14,886 nucleotides of DNA, taken from positions 1-14,886 of the forward strand of contig QFQB01000046.1 of the NCBI GenBank assembly GCA_003241475.1. The letters are read 5' to 3'. The translations under genes were made by a program, and so were the position numbers. The DNA is from Micavibrio aeruginosavorus (GTDB taxonomy: Bacteria; Pseudomonadota; Alphaproteobacteria; Micavibrionales; Micavibrionaceae). Positions 1 to 7,352 of the stretch are shown piece by piece; position 1 is the stretch's first letter; every line of letters begins with the position of its first letter. Below the pieces are notes generated by a model. The model did not search any database. It had not been told where the DNA came from and saw only the letters and a program-made list of their open reading frames with translations.

Positions 1-1266
1 GCGGATTTTTTGCAAAGGCAGGGTCAGCTTTAATTCCTGCGCGAAGCTACCCAAGACAGGGCCGCCTGCCGACAGCAGAAATCCCTGCAAGGTTTCGGCA
101 ACGCCCAGCGCATCGCGGATTGCGCCCAGATCGCGCGGGCCGCCGCGGCCGATGGTCAGGCGGGAAAGGGCGCGTTCGATATCCGGCATGCTGCGCAAAA
201 TTTCGCGCAAGCGATCCCGCAGGCCGGAGGCTTCCGCAAAGGCGGCAACCTGTTCATGGCGGGCATTGATTTCGGCCAGATCGGTCAACGGGGCTGAGAG
301 CCGCGTTTGCAAAAGCCGCGCCCCCGCGCTGGTAACCGTTTTGTCGATGCAATCAAGAAGGCTTCCGCGGCGTTCGCCTGTTTGAGTGCGCAGCAATTCC
401 AGCGAACGGCGGGTGGCCGGATCAATGTCCATGACCGCACCGCCGACGATGCGGCGGGGGCGGGCGATGTGCGGCATTTTGCCTTTTTGCGTGCGGGTGA
501 CGTAATCGAGCAGGGCGCCTGCGGCGGAGGTTTCGGCGCGGGAAAGCGCGCCAAAGGATTCCAGCGTGCCTACGCCGAAAACAGCCTCCAGGCGTTTTTG
601 CGCATTCTGGCTGTCGAACAGGCTTGCCGGCTGCGGCGTCATAATTTGTTTATAGGCAGACAAATCTTCCTGACCTGCAATTTTATCCTGCAGCAAAAGT
701 TCGCTGGGGCCGATGCGGTCTATAGCGGCGGTCAGGCGCGTTTTTTCAACCGGCTGGATCAGGAATTCGCCCGTAGACAGGTCGAGCCATGCAAGGCCGA
801 TTTGCCCGCCCGTATCGCTCAGGCAGGCGAGATAGTTGTTTTCACGGGCATTCAAAAGCGTGTCTTCGGTCAGCGTGCCTTGTGTGACCACGCGCACCAC
901 ATCGCGGTTCACGAGCGCTTTGTAGCCGCCGCGCTTTTTGGCTTCTTCGGGGGTTTCCGTTTGCTCGCAGATGGCGACGCGGAAGCCGGAGCGGATCAAT
1001 TTTGCCAGATAGGGTTCATAGGAATGAAACGGCACGCCGCACATCGGGATTTCGTTTTCAAGGTTCTTGCCGCGCTTGGTCAAGGTAATGTCGAGGCATT
1101 CGGACGCTTTCATCGCGTCATCGAAAAACAGCTCGTAGAAATCGCCCATGCGGTAAAAGAGCAGGCAGTCCGGATATTGCGCCTTGAGCGCATGATACTG
1201 CGCCATCATGGGCGTGTGGCCTTCGGAGGCGAATTCCTCCTGCGTTTTGAGCGCGGGCTGGTTCAT
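1..1266 (-). CDS. mutS: DNA mismatch repair protein MutS, N-terminal half (3' end outside window)
   Basis: Recognises base mismatches and small loops and starts methyl-independent or strand-directed repair with MutL. The 422 codons inside the window are open and cover the mismatch-recognition, connector and part of the core/lever domains. The mismatch-reading Phe-x-Glu is visible as F43-Y44-E45 within GDFYELF, followed by the typical LTKRG and MCGVPFHSYEPYLAKLI stretches; RSLELLRTQTGERRGSLL marks the start of the core domain. The Walker A ATPase part would lie beyond base 1, so the gene is cut by the window edge and not by mutation. The start is the ATG at 1264-1266, with GGAAG eight bases upstream. 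It begins 22 bp after the coaBC stop on the same strand, so both are probably co-transcribed. I am very sure of the family. Confidence 0.96.
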   Translation of the reverse strand, partial: MNQPALKTQEEFASEGHTPMMAQYHALKAQYPDCLLFYRMGDFYELFFDDAMKASECLDITLTKRGKNLENEIPMCGVPFHSYEPYLAKLIRSGFRVAICEQTETPEEAKKRGGYKALVNRDVVRVVTQGTLTEDTLLNARENNYLACLSDTGGQIGLAWLDLSTGEFLIQPVEKTRLTAAIDRIGPSELLLQDKIAGQEDLSAYKQIMTPQPASLFDSQNAQKRLEAVFGVGTLESFGALSRAETSAAGALLDYVTRTQKGKMPHIARPRRIVGGAVMDIDPATRRSLELLRTQTGERRGSLLDCIDKTVTSAGARLLQTRLSAPLTDLAEINARHEQVAAFAEASGLRDRLREILRSMPDIERALSRLTIGRGGPRDLGAIRDALGVAETLQGFLLSAGGPVLGSFAQELKLTLPLQKIR

Positions 1267-1288
1267 CAGCGTACTTCCAAATCAATCG

Positions 1289-2506
1289 TTACTCGGCGGC
1301 CAGTGCCTTGCGGTCGAAGAACGCGGCAATGCGGGATGCTATCTCTCGCGCCACATCGTCTTTGCCCATTCTGGGCCATTCCTCAACCTTGCCGGATGTC
1401 ACGAAATATACCTGATTTTGGTCCGAGCCGAACACCGGATTTTCGGATGAAACAGAGTTAGCCACAAGCCAATCGCATCCTTTTTTGGAAAGTTTGGCTT
1501 TTGCATTGGCGATAACGTCGTCCGTTTCGGCGGCGAAGCCGACAACGAGGCGCGGGCGGCGTTTTTTGTCTTTCGATACGGCCGCGAGTATATCCACAGT
1601 CTGTGTAAAACCCATTGTCATCGCCGTATCGGAAGTCTTCTTCATTTTCGAAACGGAAGGGTTTGACGGCGTCCAATCCGCCACGGCGGCGGCAAAAACA
1701 GCAATATCCGACGGCAAGTGTTTTTCGCAAGTTTCCAGCATTTGCGCGGCGGTTTCGACACGCACGAGTTTGACTCCGGACGGTGCGTCCTCATTTGTCG
1801 GGCCGGAGACAAGCGTTACATTTATCCCCAGGTCGACCAAAGCGGCGGCAATGGCATATCCCTGCTTTCCGGAGGAGCGATTTCCAACGAAACGGACCGG
1901 ATCAATAGGCTCAAAAGTCGGGCCTGCCGTGACCAAAGCGGTCAGGCCCGCGAGCTTTTTTCCTTTTGAAAAGTAATCTGCGACGTGGTCGAAAATCACA
2001 TCGGGTTCCAGCAGGCGGCCATAGCCTATTTCGCCGCAGGCCATCTCTCCGGCGGCGGGACCAGACAGAATGATGCCTCTTTGCTGCAGCGTTTTGATGT
2101 TGTCCTGCGTTGCCGCGTTCTCCCACATCATCGGGTTCATCGCGGGGCAGACCATGATCGGCTTGTCGCTTGCGAGGATTGTCGTGCTGGCCAGATCATC
2201 GGCCATGCCGTGCGCGATTTTTGCAATCATGTTGGCGGAAGCGGGGGCCACGACGATCAAATCACATTCGCGGGAAAGGCGGATATGTCCCATTTCTGTT
2301 TCGTCTTTGAGCGAGAAGAGATCGGTGTAAACCTGTTCCTCGGATAGCGCGGCGACAGACAGCGGCGTCACGAATTGCGATCCGCCGCTAGTCAGGATGC
2401 AACGGACCGATGCGCCGTTCTTTTTAAACAGACGGATCAATTCCAGCGACTTGTAGGCCGCGATCCCGCCCGAGATTACCAATAGTATTTTTTTGCCGTT
2501 CAGCAT
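1289..2506 (-). CDS. coaBC: Bifunctional phosphopantothenoylcysteine decarboxylase / phosphopantothenate-cysteine ligase
   Basis: Makes 4'-phosphopantetheine for coenzyme A: the C-terminal CoaB half joins cysteine to phosphopantothenate with CTP, and the N-terminal flavoprotein CoaC half decarboxylates the product. Visible marks are the FMN-binding start KILLVISGGIAAYKS, the catalytic His74 in GHIRLSRE, the PAMNPMMW substrate-binding motif with Asn124, and Cys157 in the flexible flap ACGEIGYGRLLEP. The CoaB half shows VTAGPTFEPIDPVRFVGNRS with SGKQG, then the KMKK lysine motif. At 405 residues it has the normal length for the fused enzyme. The ATG has only a G-rich stretch (GGGGG) in place of a textbook ribosome-binding site. 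It lies 27 bp downstream of the terminator of the repeat-protein gene, so it probably has its own weak promoter or relies on read-through. mutS follows after 22 bp. Confidence 0.96.
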   Translation of the reverse strand: MLNGKKILLVISGGIAAYKSLELIRLFKKNGASVRCILTSGGSQFVTPLSVAALSEEQVYTDLFSLKDETEMGHIRLSRECDLIVVAPASANMIAKIAHGMADDLASTTILASDKPIMVCPAMNPMMWENAATQDNIKTLQQRGIILSGPAAGEMACGEIGYGRLLEPDVIFDHVADYFSKGKKLAGLTALVTAGPTFEPIDPVRFVGNRSSGKQGYAIAAALVDLGINVTLVSGPTNEDAPSGVKLVRVETAAQMLETCEKHLPSDIAVFAAAVADWTPSNPSVSKMKKTSDTAMTMGFTQTVDILAAVSKDKKRRPRLVVGFAAETDDVIANAKAKLSKKGCDWLVANSVSSENPVFGSDQNQVYFVTSGKVEEWPRMGKDDVAREIASRIAAFFDRKALAAE

Positions 2507-2535
2507 GTCGCCCCCAGTATGGCATCAAGCTATTA

Positions 2536-2572
2536 ATATAAAAGAAAAGCCCCGCCTTTAAAGGGCAGGGCT
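2536..2572 (-). terminator. Rho-independent terminator after the 11-mer-repeat protein gene
   Basis: Read on the minus strand, AGCCC-T-GCC pairs with GGC-G-GGGCT (8 bp with one internal mismatch) around a 7-base loop, CTTTAAA or its equivalent, followed directly by a T-rich run, TTTTCTTTTATATT. The hairpin occupies 2548-2572 and the U-tract 2536-2547. It sits 35 bp after the stop codon at 2607 and 42 bp before the coaBC start at 2506. Confidence 0.8.
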
Positions 2573-2606
2573 GATCTTATGAAATCTTTAAGAAAAGGTC
2601 GAGCAA

Positions 2607-3047
2607 TTACTCGGCGGCTTTTTCTTCAGCGTCGATCGCTTCCTTTTTCGCTTCGGCGTCAGCGTCGATGGCTTCTTTCGCAGCATCGGCATCGGCTTCC
2701 GCAGCATCTTTCGTTACAGCGGCATCTTCTTTTACAGCGTCAACAGCGGCGTCAGCAGCATCTTTCGTTGCTTCTTCTTGCGCTTCGACAGCATCTTTAG
2801 CAGCTTCGGCGCTGTCTTCAACAACGTCTTTTGCTTCTGCGGCTTGCTCTTCAACCGTGTCGGCAACAGGCGTCGTTGCGGTCGTGGCAGGAGCGCCTTC
2901 GGTGATTGTGGAAGCTTCGCCGGCGGCAGGCTCAACAGCCGTGATGTCGGAGGAGGCGTCTTGGTTTTTGTAGATAACTTGCATTGCTGCGATACCGGCG
3001 AACAGCACGACAGCGGCAAATACTACGGATTTAACGATATTGTTCAT
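2607..3047 (-). CDS. Membrane-anchored Ala/Asp/Glu/Lys-rich protein with 11-residue repeats (LEA-like)
   Basis: No specific family recognised. The 146-residue product has a short polar N-terminus and one hydrophobic segment (about residues 7-25, VVFAAVVLFAGIAAM), which could be a signal anchor or uncleaved signal peptide. A Thr/Ala/Pro-rich linker (about 36-63) and a long acidic alanine-rich helix follow. From residue 72 the helix is built of near-tandem 11-residue units of the form (A/T/K)-K-(D/E)-A-x-(D/E)-A-x-x-x-A: 72-82, 83-93, 94-104, then a 7-residue unit 105-111, then 112-122, 123-133 and 134-144. An 11-residue periodicity of this composition resembles group-3 LEA proteins and other long amphipathic or right-handed coiled-coil helices; this is a similarity of pattern, not proof of kinship. 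The ATG has GGGAAG nine bases upstream. The gene is a single transcription unit with its own promoter and terminator. A periplasmic spacer, stress or envelope-protecting role is only a guess. Confidence 0.8.
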   Translation of the reverse strand: MNNIVKSVVFAAVVLFAGIAAMQVIYKNQDASSDITAVEPAAGEASTITEGAPATTATTPVADTVEEQAAEAKDVVEDSAEAAKDAVEAQEEATKDAADAAVDAVKEDAAVTKDAAEADADAAKEAIDADAEAKKEAIDAEEKAAE

Positions 3048-3153
3048 AAGAGTTCTTCCCTTCGATGTTTAAAAATAATCACGACTTGCGCCCAAACAGC
3101 CCAGTTCGCGCACGCTCTGTTAAGTCAAAATACCAACCAAAGCAATGGGAACG

Positions 3154-3182
3154 TTTATAAAAACCTGTACAATAAAATTCAA
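3154..3182 (-). promoter_or_regulatory. Sigma-70-type promoter for the 11-mer-repeat protein gene
   Basis: On the minus strand TTGAAT (3177-3182) is followed after exactly 17 bases by TATAAA (3154-3159). The predicted transcript starts near 3147, leaving a 5' leader of about 100 bases before the ATG at 3047. That leader contains a small GC hairpin, TGCGC paired with GCGCA around a 16-base loop. The promoter lies between the ubiE stop (3205) and the gene it would serve. No clear terminator for ubiE is visible in the same gap. Confidence 0.65.
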
Positions 3183-3204
3183 GTCCCTTTTTGCATAAAA
3201 TTTC

Positions 3205-3954
3205 TTATATTCGAATGCCCTCATGGATGGCGACAACCCCCATGGTCAGGTTCTCAAAACGGCATTGGCTGAATCCTGCGGTTTGCATACGTTTGAGCAG
3301 GGCCTTTTGTTCCGGAAATTTGCGAATGCTTTCGACAAGATATTGATAGCTTTCGCGGTCTTTTGTAACGATTTCCCCGATTTTGGGGATAAGGCGATAG
3401 GAATATTCGTCGTAAATTTTAGCCAAAAACGGCTCGTTCACCTTTGAAAATTCCAGACAGTAAAAGCGGCCGCCGGGTTTGAGAACGCGCACGGCTTCGG
3501 TCAGGGCGGTGTCAATGTGCGTTACGTTGCGAAGGCCGAAGGCGATTGTATAGACATCGACGCTTGCATCGGGAATAGGGAGCGCTTCAGCATTGCCCGT
3601 GATCCATTCGAAATCGTTGGGCATGCCTTTGTCGATGGCGCGGTCGCGGCCGACGGCCAGCATTTCCGTGTTGAGGTCGCAGAGCATGATTTTCGAGCCG
3701 GCGCCGATTTTTTTGCGGATGCGAAAAGCGATATCGCCCGTGCCGCCTGCAACATCCAGATAGGCGAGGCCGGCCTTTGGGCGGATTTTGCGCACCAGAT
3801 GATCTTTCCACAAACGGTGCAGGCCGCCGGACATGAAGTCATTCATGATATCGTATTTGCTCGCTACGGAATCAAAAACGCCGATGACTTTGCGGGTTTT
3901 TTGTTCGGGGGTAACGGCTTCGGTGCCGAACCAGTTTTTCTCGGGATTCTGCAT
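3205..3954 (-). CDS. ubiE: Ubiquinone/menaquinone biosynthesis C-methyltransferase UbiE
   Basis: SAM-dependent C-methyltransferase of quinone biosynthesis; it methylates the benzoquinol ring (2-polyprenyl-6-methoxy-1,4-benzoquinol, and demethylmenaquinol where present). The 249-residue product has the family signatures in order: YDIMNDFMSGGLHRLWK (34-50), the SAM-binding glycine loop LDVAGGTGDIAFR (66-78), the acidic ribose-binding CDLNTEML (92-99), GLRNVTH (140-146), VLKPGG (157-162) and LEFS. Length is normal. The start ATG (3952-3954) has only a weak AAAGAA-type ribosome-binding site. A good promoter sits 22 bp upstream, straddling the end of the nuclease gene. In many alphaproteobacteria ubiE is followed by ubiB and coaBC; here ubiB is absent and the 11-mer-repeat gene lies in between. 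Confidence 0.96.
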   Translation of the reverse strand: MQNPEKNWFGTEAVTPEQKTRKVIGVFDSVASKYDIMNDFMSGGLHRLWKDHLVRKIRPKAGLAYLDVAGGTGDIAFRIRKKIGAGSKIMLCDLNTEMLAVGRDRAIDKGMPNDFEWITGNAEALPIPDASVDVYTIAFGLRNVTHIDTALTEAVRVLKPGGRFYCLEFSKVNEPFLAKIYDEYSYRLIPKIGEIVTKDRESYQYLVESIRKFPEQKALLKRMQTAGFSQCRFENLTMGVVAIHEGIRI

Positions 3955-3976
3955 GAGTTCTTTTTAGAGCTAAGAT

Positions 3977-4005
3977 TTCATAAAGTCACGGTTATTTGCG
4001 GTCAA
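3977..4005 (-). promoter_or_regulatory. Sigma-70-type promoter for ubiE, overlapping the 3' end of the nuclease gene
   Basis: On the minus strand TTGACC (4000-4005) and TATGAA (3977-3982) are separated by 17 bases. The -35 box falls in the last codons of the upstream nuclease gene, whose stop is at 3992-3994. The predicted start is near 3970, giving a leader of about 15 bases before the ubiE ATG. This would let ubiE be expressed independently of the inserted-looking gene. Confidence 0.6.
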
Positions 4006-4735
4006 AATTAAAATGTATAGCTGGAAGATTGAAATTTTTTGTGGCCTCTTTGACTGCCATTTTCGCAATATCAATATACTGACGATAAGAATTTATAATA
4101 ATGCGTTTGACCTTTTTAGGATTACCTCTGGGATCATTCATTTCAAATGGAAATTGGGGGGACTCTATGAGTACGCTAGAATATCCGCCTTCAAGACCAA
4201 AAAACATGGAATATTTTTCAAATGGATTTACCTCCTTAATTCTATCTATGTTTATAACATCAAGTCCATTTTCCTCCATAAGGCTCTTGGCTCGAAATAT
4301 CGGTAGCATCTGGTCGTGCATTTTGGCAAGCATAACCATGGCCCCTAATCGCCAATCACTTAAAAATGTCTTTTGAAATCCTGCAAAATCCATCAAATGT
4401 ATGTTTGTAGATATTCTTGATTTTTCAGCGCCAGGTAAGAAACCCTTTTGAGAGATGATAATTCCAAAGTGTGCACCTATATCTGAGCAAACGGTTCTAA
4501 AAGCGTGTATCGTGTCTTGGCTAACACGTTTATTCCAGTATTTGCATTCGCATAAAATAATTGTTGGTATTGGTGTGGAAGTTTTAATTGCATGCACATC
4601 AACCGTTACATTTCCCCGGACTGTTTTTATCTTTCTTTCTCCAATTTCATATCCCATCTCAGCAAATGCCAACCTGATCATGTCTTCAAGTTCTTGCCAA
4701 TTTTGTGGTTCTGTATCAAAAAACTTATTTTCCAT
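3992..4735 (-). CDS. Mrr-like restriction endonuclease (PD-(D/E)xK fold), orphan
   Basis: Probably a DNA nuclease of the Mrr_cat type. In the N-terminal half, helix NWQELEDMIRLAFAEMGYEI (E17) is followed by VRGNVTVDVHA with Asp46, then IILCECKYW with the Glu63-x-Lys65 pair, and VSQDTIHAFRTVCSDIG with Gln73. This is the arrangement of the PD-(D/E)xK core in Mrr-family enzymes. The C-terminal half (about 125-247) I do not recognise. Length is 247 residues. The start ATG (4733-4735) has AAGAGG about six bases upstream. No methyltransferase, specificity subunit or other defence gene is adjacent. The gene is AT-rich: 41 of 120 bases (34% GC) at 4021-4140 against 38 of 60 (63%) at 4801-4860 in murJ. 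It separates ubiE from murJ, which suggests horizontal gain. Possible roles are type IV restriction of modified DNA or phage defence; a housekeeping role is not excluded. I am fairly sure of the fold and unsure of the function. Confidence 0.78.
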   Translation of the reverse strand: MENKFFDTEPQNWQELEDMIRLAFAEMGYEIGERKIKTVRGNVTVDVHAIKTSTPIPTIILCECKYWNKRVSQDTIHAFRTVCSDIGAHFGIIISQKGFLPGAEKSRISTNIHLMDFAGFQKTFLSDWRLGAMVMLAKMHDQMLPIFRAKSLMEENGLDVINIDRIKEVNPFEKYSMFFGLEGGYSSVLIESPQFPFEMNDPRGNPKKVKRIIINSYRQYIDIAKMAVKEATKNFNLPAIHFNFDRK

Positions 4736-4736
4736 G

Positions 4737-4764
4737 TTGCGCCTCTTATCTCGCTAGGTATAAC
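4737..4764 (+). promoter_or_regulatory. Candidate murJ promoter ending 7 bases before the ATG
   Basis: TTGCGC (4737-4742) and TATAAC (4759-4764) are separated by 16 bases, and the murJ ATG begins at 4772. A start site at 4771-4772 would give a leaderless or nearly leaderless mRNA, which fits the lack of a Shine-Dalgarno sequence at normal spacing (the nearest AGG is about 14 bases away). The whole promoter lies in the 36-bp gap between the divergent nuclease and murJ genes, and any promoter for the nuclease must overlap it. Confidence 0.45.
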
Positions 4765-4771
4765 TAACCCT

Positions 4772-6325
4772 ATGAAACTCCTCAAAGCAATGGCCACCGT
4801 GGGCGGCCTTACGGGCCTGTCCCGCATCCTCGGATTTATACGCGACGTTCTGACTGCCGTGATCCTTGGCGCGGGGCCGATTGCGGACGCCTTTATCGTG
4901 GCGCTCAAGCTGCCCAATCTGTTCCGCCGCGTCACAGCCGAAGGCGCATTCTCCGTCTCCTTCGTTCCCATGTATTCCGCGAAGCTGGCCAAGGACGGGC
5001 AGGAAGAGGCGGACAAGTTCGCCAGCAATTCCTTTGCCGTGATGACGGTGATCCTCGCGCCGTTCACAATCCTTGCCATCATGGCGATGCCGTGGATCAT
5101 CCATCTTCTGGCGCCGGGTTTTGAAGAAGGCTCGGAGCGGTACACGCTGGCCGTGGAGATGACGAGGGTTACATTCCCTTATCTGCTTCTGATTTCCTTG
5201 TCCGCGCTGATGGGGGGCGTTTTAAACGCGCATGACAAATTCGTGCCGTTCGCCGCCGCGCCCATCGTGTTCAATCTTGCGCTGATCGCCGCGCTCTATT
5301 TCCTCGAGCCGATGATGAAAACGGGCGGGCACGCGCTCTCATGGGGGCTGTTCGGCGCTGGCGTATTGCAGTTTGTGGGGCTTTTGGCCTGCGTCAAAAT
5401 GTATAGAATCCGCATCGATTTCAAAATGCCGAAATTCAACGCCGACATTAAAAAGCTGTTCAAGCTGATGGTGCCCGGCATCATCGGCGCGGGCGTTGTG
5501 CATATCAATCTGTTCGTCGATATCATCATTGCCTCGACGCTGCCCGAGGGGTCTATCTCTTATCTATATTATGCCGACCGATTGAACCAGCTGCCGCTCG
5601 GCATGGTCGGAATCGCGGTGGGAACAGCCTTGCTGCCCATGCTCTCGCGCACAATGGCGGGGGAGCAGGCGGAAGAAGCCAAAAATCTTTTCAATCGTGC
5701 GCTGGAAATTTGCTTGATCCTAGCGCTGCCTGCGGCCGTAGCCATGCTGATTGCCGCAGGACCGCTTATCAAGGCGCTGTTCCAGTACGGTAATTTTGGA
5801 GCCGAAGATGCGCAAATCACCGCCTATGTGTTGATGGGGTATGCGCTGGGCGTGGCGCCCTATGTCTGCGGAAAAGTCTTCTCAACCGCTTATTACGCGC
5901 AGCATGACACGGTCACGCCCGTAAAAATCGCGGTGGCGTGCGCGCTGACCAATATCGCGCTGGCGCTTGTGCTGATCCAGTTCATGGGGGCGGCAGGGAT
6001 CGCGCTTTCAACGGGCGTGTGCGGCTGGTTGCAATTCGCTTTGTTCATTCGGGGCTTAAAATCCAACGACAAAACGGGCTTTGATGCGCGGTTCAAACAC
6101 AATTTGCCGCGCATTGTATTTGCTTCTTGCATTATGGCGGCGGTTCTTGCTACCGTGGCGCATTACTCAAGCGGATATTATGATGGCTCAAAGATTGAAA
6201 AAATCGTTGCACTCTCTGTACTGGTGGCCTCTGGCCTAGCCACATATTCGCTCGCCATCCTCGGGACCGGCGCTATCAAAATCCAAGACATCAAAAAAGT
6301 ATTCGCAAGAAAGAAAGCGTCATGA
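4772..6325 (+). CDS. murJ: Lipid II flippase MurJ (MviN)
   Basis: Inner-membrane MOP-family flippase that moves lipid II to the periplasmic face for peptidoglycan synthesis. The 517-residue product has the usual length and a polytopic pattern compatible with 14 membrane helices. The N-terminal signature is intact: GLSRILGFIRD with Arg18, Arg24 and Asp25, then ADAF, LPNLFRR with Arg52-Arg53, and AEGAFSVSFVP. A second mark, YYADRLNQLPLGMVGIAVGTALLP, carries the conserved central-cavity arginine. I chose the ATG at 4772 because the protein then starts at the normal MKLLKAMATVGGLTG; the frame is open upstream to 4592, but that extension is inside the divergent nuclease gene and AT-rich. The stop overlaps the trpS start by 4 bp (ATGA), indicating translational coupling. 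In many alphaproteobacteria glnD precedes murJ; it is not here. Confidence 0.96.
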   Translation: MKLLKAMATVGGLTGLSRILGFIRDVLTAVILGAGPIADAFIVALKLPNLFRRVTAEGAFSVSFVPMYSAKLAKDGQEEADKFASNSFAVMTVILAPFTILAIMAMPWIIHLLAPGFEEGSERYTLAVEMTRVTFPYLLLISLSALMGGVLNAHDKFVPFAAAPIVFNLALIAALYFLEPMMKTGGHALSWGLFGAGVLQFVGLLACVKMYRIRIDFKMPKFNADIKKLFKLMVPGIIGAGVVHINLFVDIIIASTLPEGSISYLYYADRLNQLPLGMVGIAVGTALLPMLSRTMAGEQAEEAKNLFNRALEICLILALPAAVAMLIAAGPLIKALFQYGNFGAEDAQITAYVLMGYALGVAPYVCGKVFSTAYYAQHDTVTPVKIAVACALTNIALALVLIQFMGAAGIALSTGVCGWLQFALFIRGLKSNDKTGFDARFKHNLPRIVFASCIMAAVLATVAHYSSGYYDGSKIEKIVALSVLVASGLATYSLAILGTGAIKIQDIKKVFARKKAS

Positions 6326-7329
6326 AAAAACGCATATTTTCGGGCATGCAACCCACAAACAAACTAACTCTCGGCAATTATCTGGGCGCGCTCAAAAACT
6401 GGGTGAAGCTGCAGGACGAAGGGGCGGAGTGCATTTACTGCGTCGTCGATCTGCATGCGAACACGACGGGATACTCGACGGAAACGCTGAAAAACTCCAC
6501 GCGTGAAGTGGCGGCGGCGTATATTGCATCGGGCGTCGATCCCAAGAAGTCCATCATTTTCCCGCAGTCAGCCGTGCTGGGCCATGCGCAGCTCGGCTGG
6601 ATGCTGTCGTGCATCACGCCGCTCGGCTGGCTGAACCGCATGACGCAGTTCAAGGACAAGGCGGGCAAGGATAAAGAGAAAGCGTCGGCTGGTCTTTACA
6701 CCTATCCGGTGCTGATGGCGGCGGATGTGTTGCTTTATCACGGCACGCATGTGCCTGTGGGCGACGACCAGAAACAGCATGTCGAGCTGATGCGCGATCT
6801 TGCCATTTCGTTCAACCAGCATATCGCCAAGCGCGAGTTTTTCCCTGTGCCGGAACCTTACATCATGGGCGATGCCACGCGGGTGATGTCCTTGCGCGAC
6901 GGCACGGCCAAGATGTCCAAATCCGCCGAAAGCGATATGAGCCGGATCAACCTGACCGACGATGCGGAGACGATTGTTTCTAAAATCAAGAAGGCCAAGA
7001 CGGACGCAGGCGCGGTGCCTGCAAACGAGGGCGAGTTCGAAGGCCGTCCCGAAGCCAAGAACCTGATCACGATCTATGCGGCATTGGCCGAAACGACGAA
7101 GGAGAAGGTGATGGCGGAGTATGGCGGGCAACAGTTCTCCGCGTTCAAGGGCGCTTTGTCCGACCTGATGGTGGACAAAATGGGGCCGATCACATCCCGC
7201 ATGCGCGATTTGATGGCGGACCCTGCCGAGATCGACCGTATTTTGGCGGACAGTTCGGACAAGGCCAATGCCATTGCTGAACCTGTGCTTAAAGAGACGA
7301 CGGAGATTTTGGGCTTCTGGACCCGTTAG
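6322..7329 (+). CDS. trpS: Tryptophanyl-tRNA synthetase
   Basis: Class I aminoacyl-tRNA synthetase that charges tRNA-Trp. The 335-residue product is of normal bacterial length. It has the HIGH-equivalent TLGNYLGAL (residues 16-24), the tryptophan-pocket region YTYPVLMAADVLLY and VPVGDDQKQHVELMRDLA, and the KMSKS loop exactly at 197-201 in GTAKMSKS. The N-terminus IFSGMQPTNKLTLGN is typical. Its ATG overlaps the murJ TGA by 4 bp, so the two are translated as a coupled pair; the murJ-trpS order is common in alphaproteobacteria. Confidence 0.97.
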   Translation: MKKRIFSGMQPTNKLTLGNYLGALKNWVKLQDEGAECIYCVVDLHANTTGYSTETLKNSTREVAAAYIASGVDPKKSIIFPQSAVLGHAQLGWMLSCITPLGWLNRMTQFKDKAGKDKEKASAGLYTYPVLMAADVLLYHGTHVPVGDDQKQHVELMRDLAISFNQHIAKREFFPVPEPYIMGDATRVMSLRDGTAKMSKSAESDMSRINLTDDAETIVSKIKKAKTDAGAVPANEGEFEGRPEAKNLITIYAALAETTKEKVMAEYGGQQFSAFKGALSDLMVDKMGPITSRMRDLMADPAEIDRILADSSDKANAIAEPVLKETTEILGFWTR

Positions 7330-7346
7330 GGGAAGCGGAGTATAAT
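7318..7346 (+). promoter_or_regulatory. Candidate promoter for the secreted protein gene, leaderless spacing
   Basis: A perfect TATAAT (7341-7346) is preceded after 17 bases by TGGACC (7318-7323), four of six matches to TTGACA. Six bases separate the -10 box from the ATG at 7353, so transcription would begin at or next to the A of the start codon. The box overlaps the end of trpS. A purine-rich GGGGAAGCGGAG just upstream could instead serve as a ribosome-binding site on a read-through transcript, although its spacing to the ATG (12 bases) is long. Confidence 0.45.
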
Positions 7347-7352
7347 CGATTC

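Noticed and set aside
307..1461. Long plus-strand open frame of 384 codons opposite mutS
   Set aside because: It is antisense to clear mutS coding sequence, has unlikely composition (many Arg, Phe, Gly, His) and no recognisable motif; it is a shadow of a GC-rich gene.
4592..4771. Upstream extension of murJ by 60 codons
   Set aside because: The added residues lie within the AT-rich divergent nuclease gene and match nothing in MurJ; the family starts at the MKLLKAMATVGG methionine at 4772.
3985..4771. Target-site duplication or terminal repeats around the nuclease gene
   Set aside because: I compared both edges by eye and found no matching direct or inverted repeats; insertion is inferred only from base composition and gene order.
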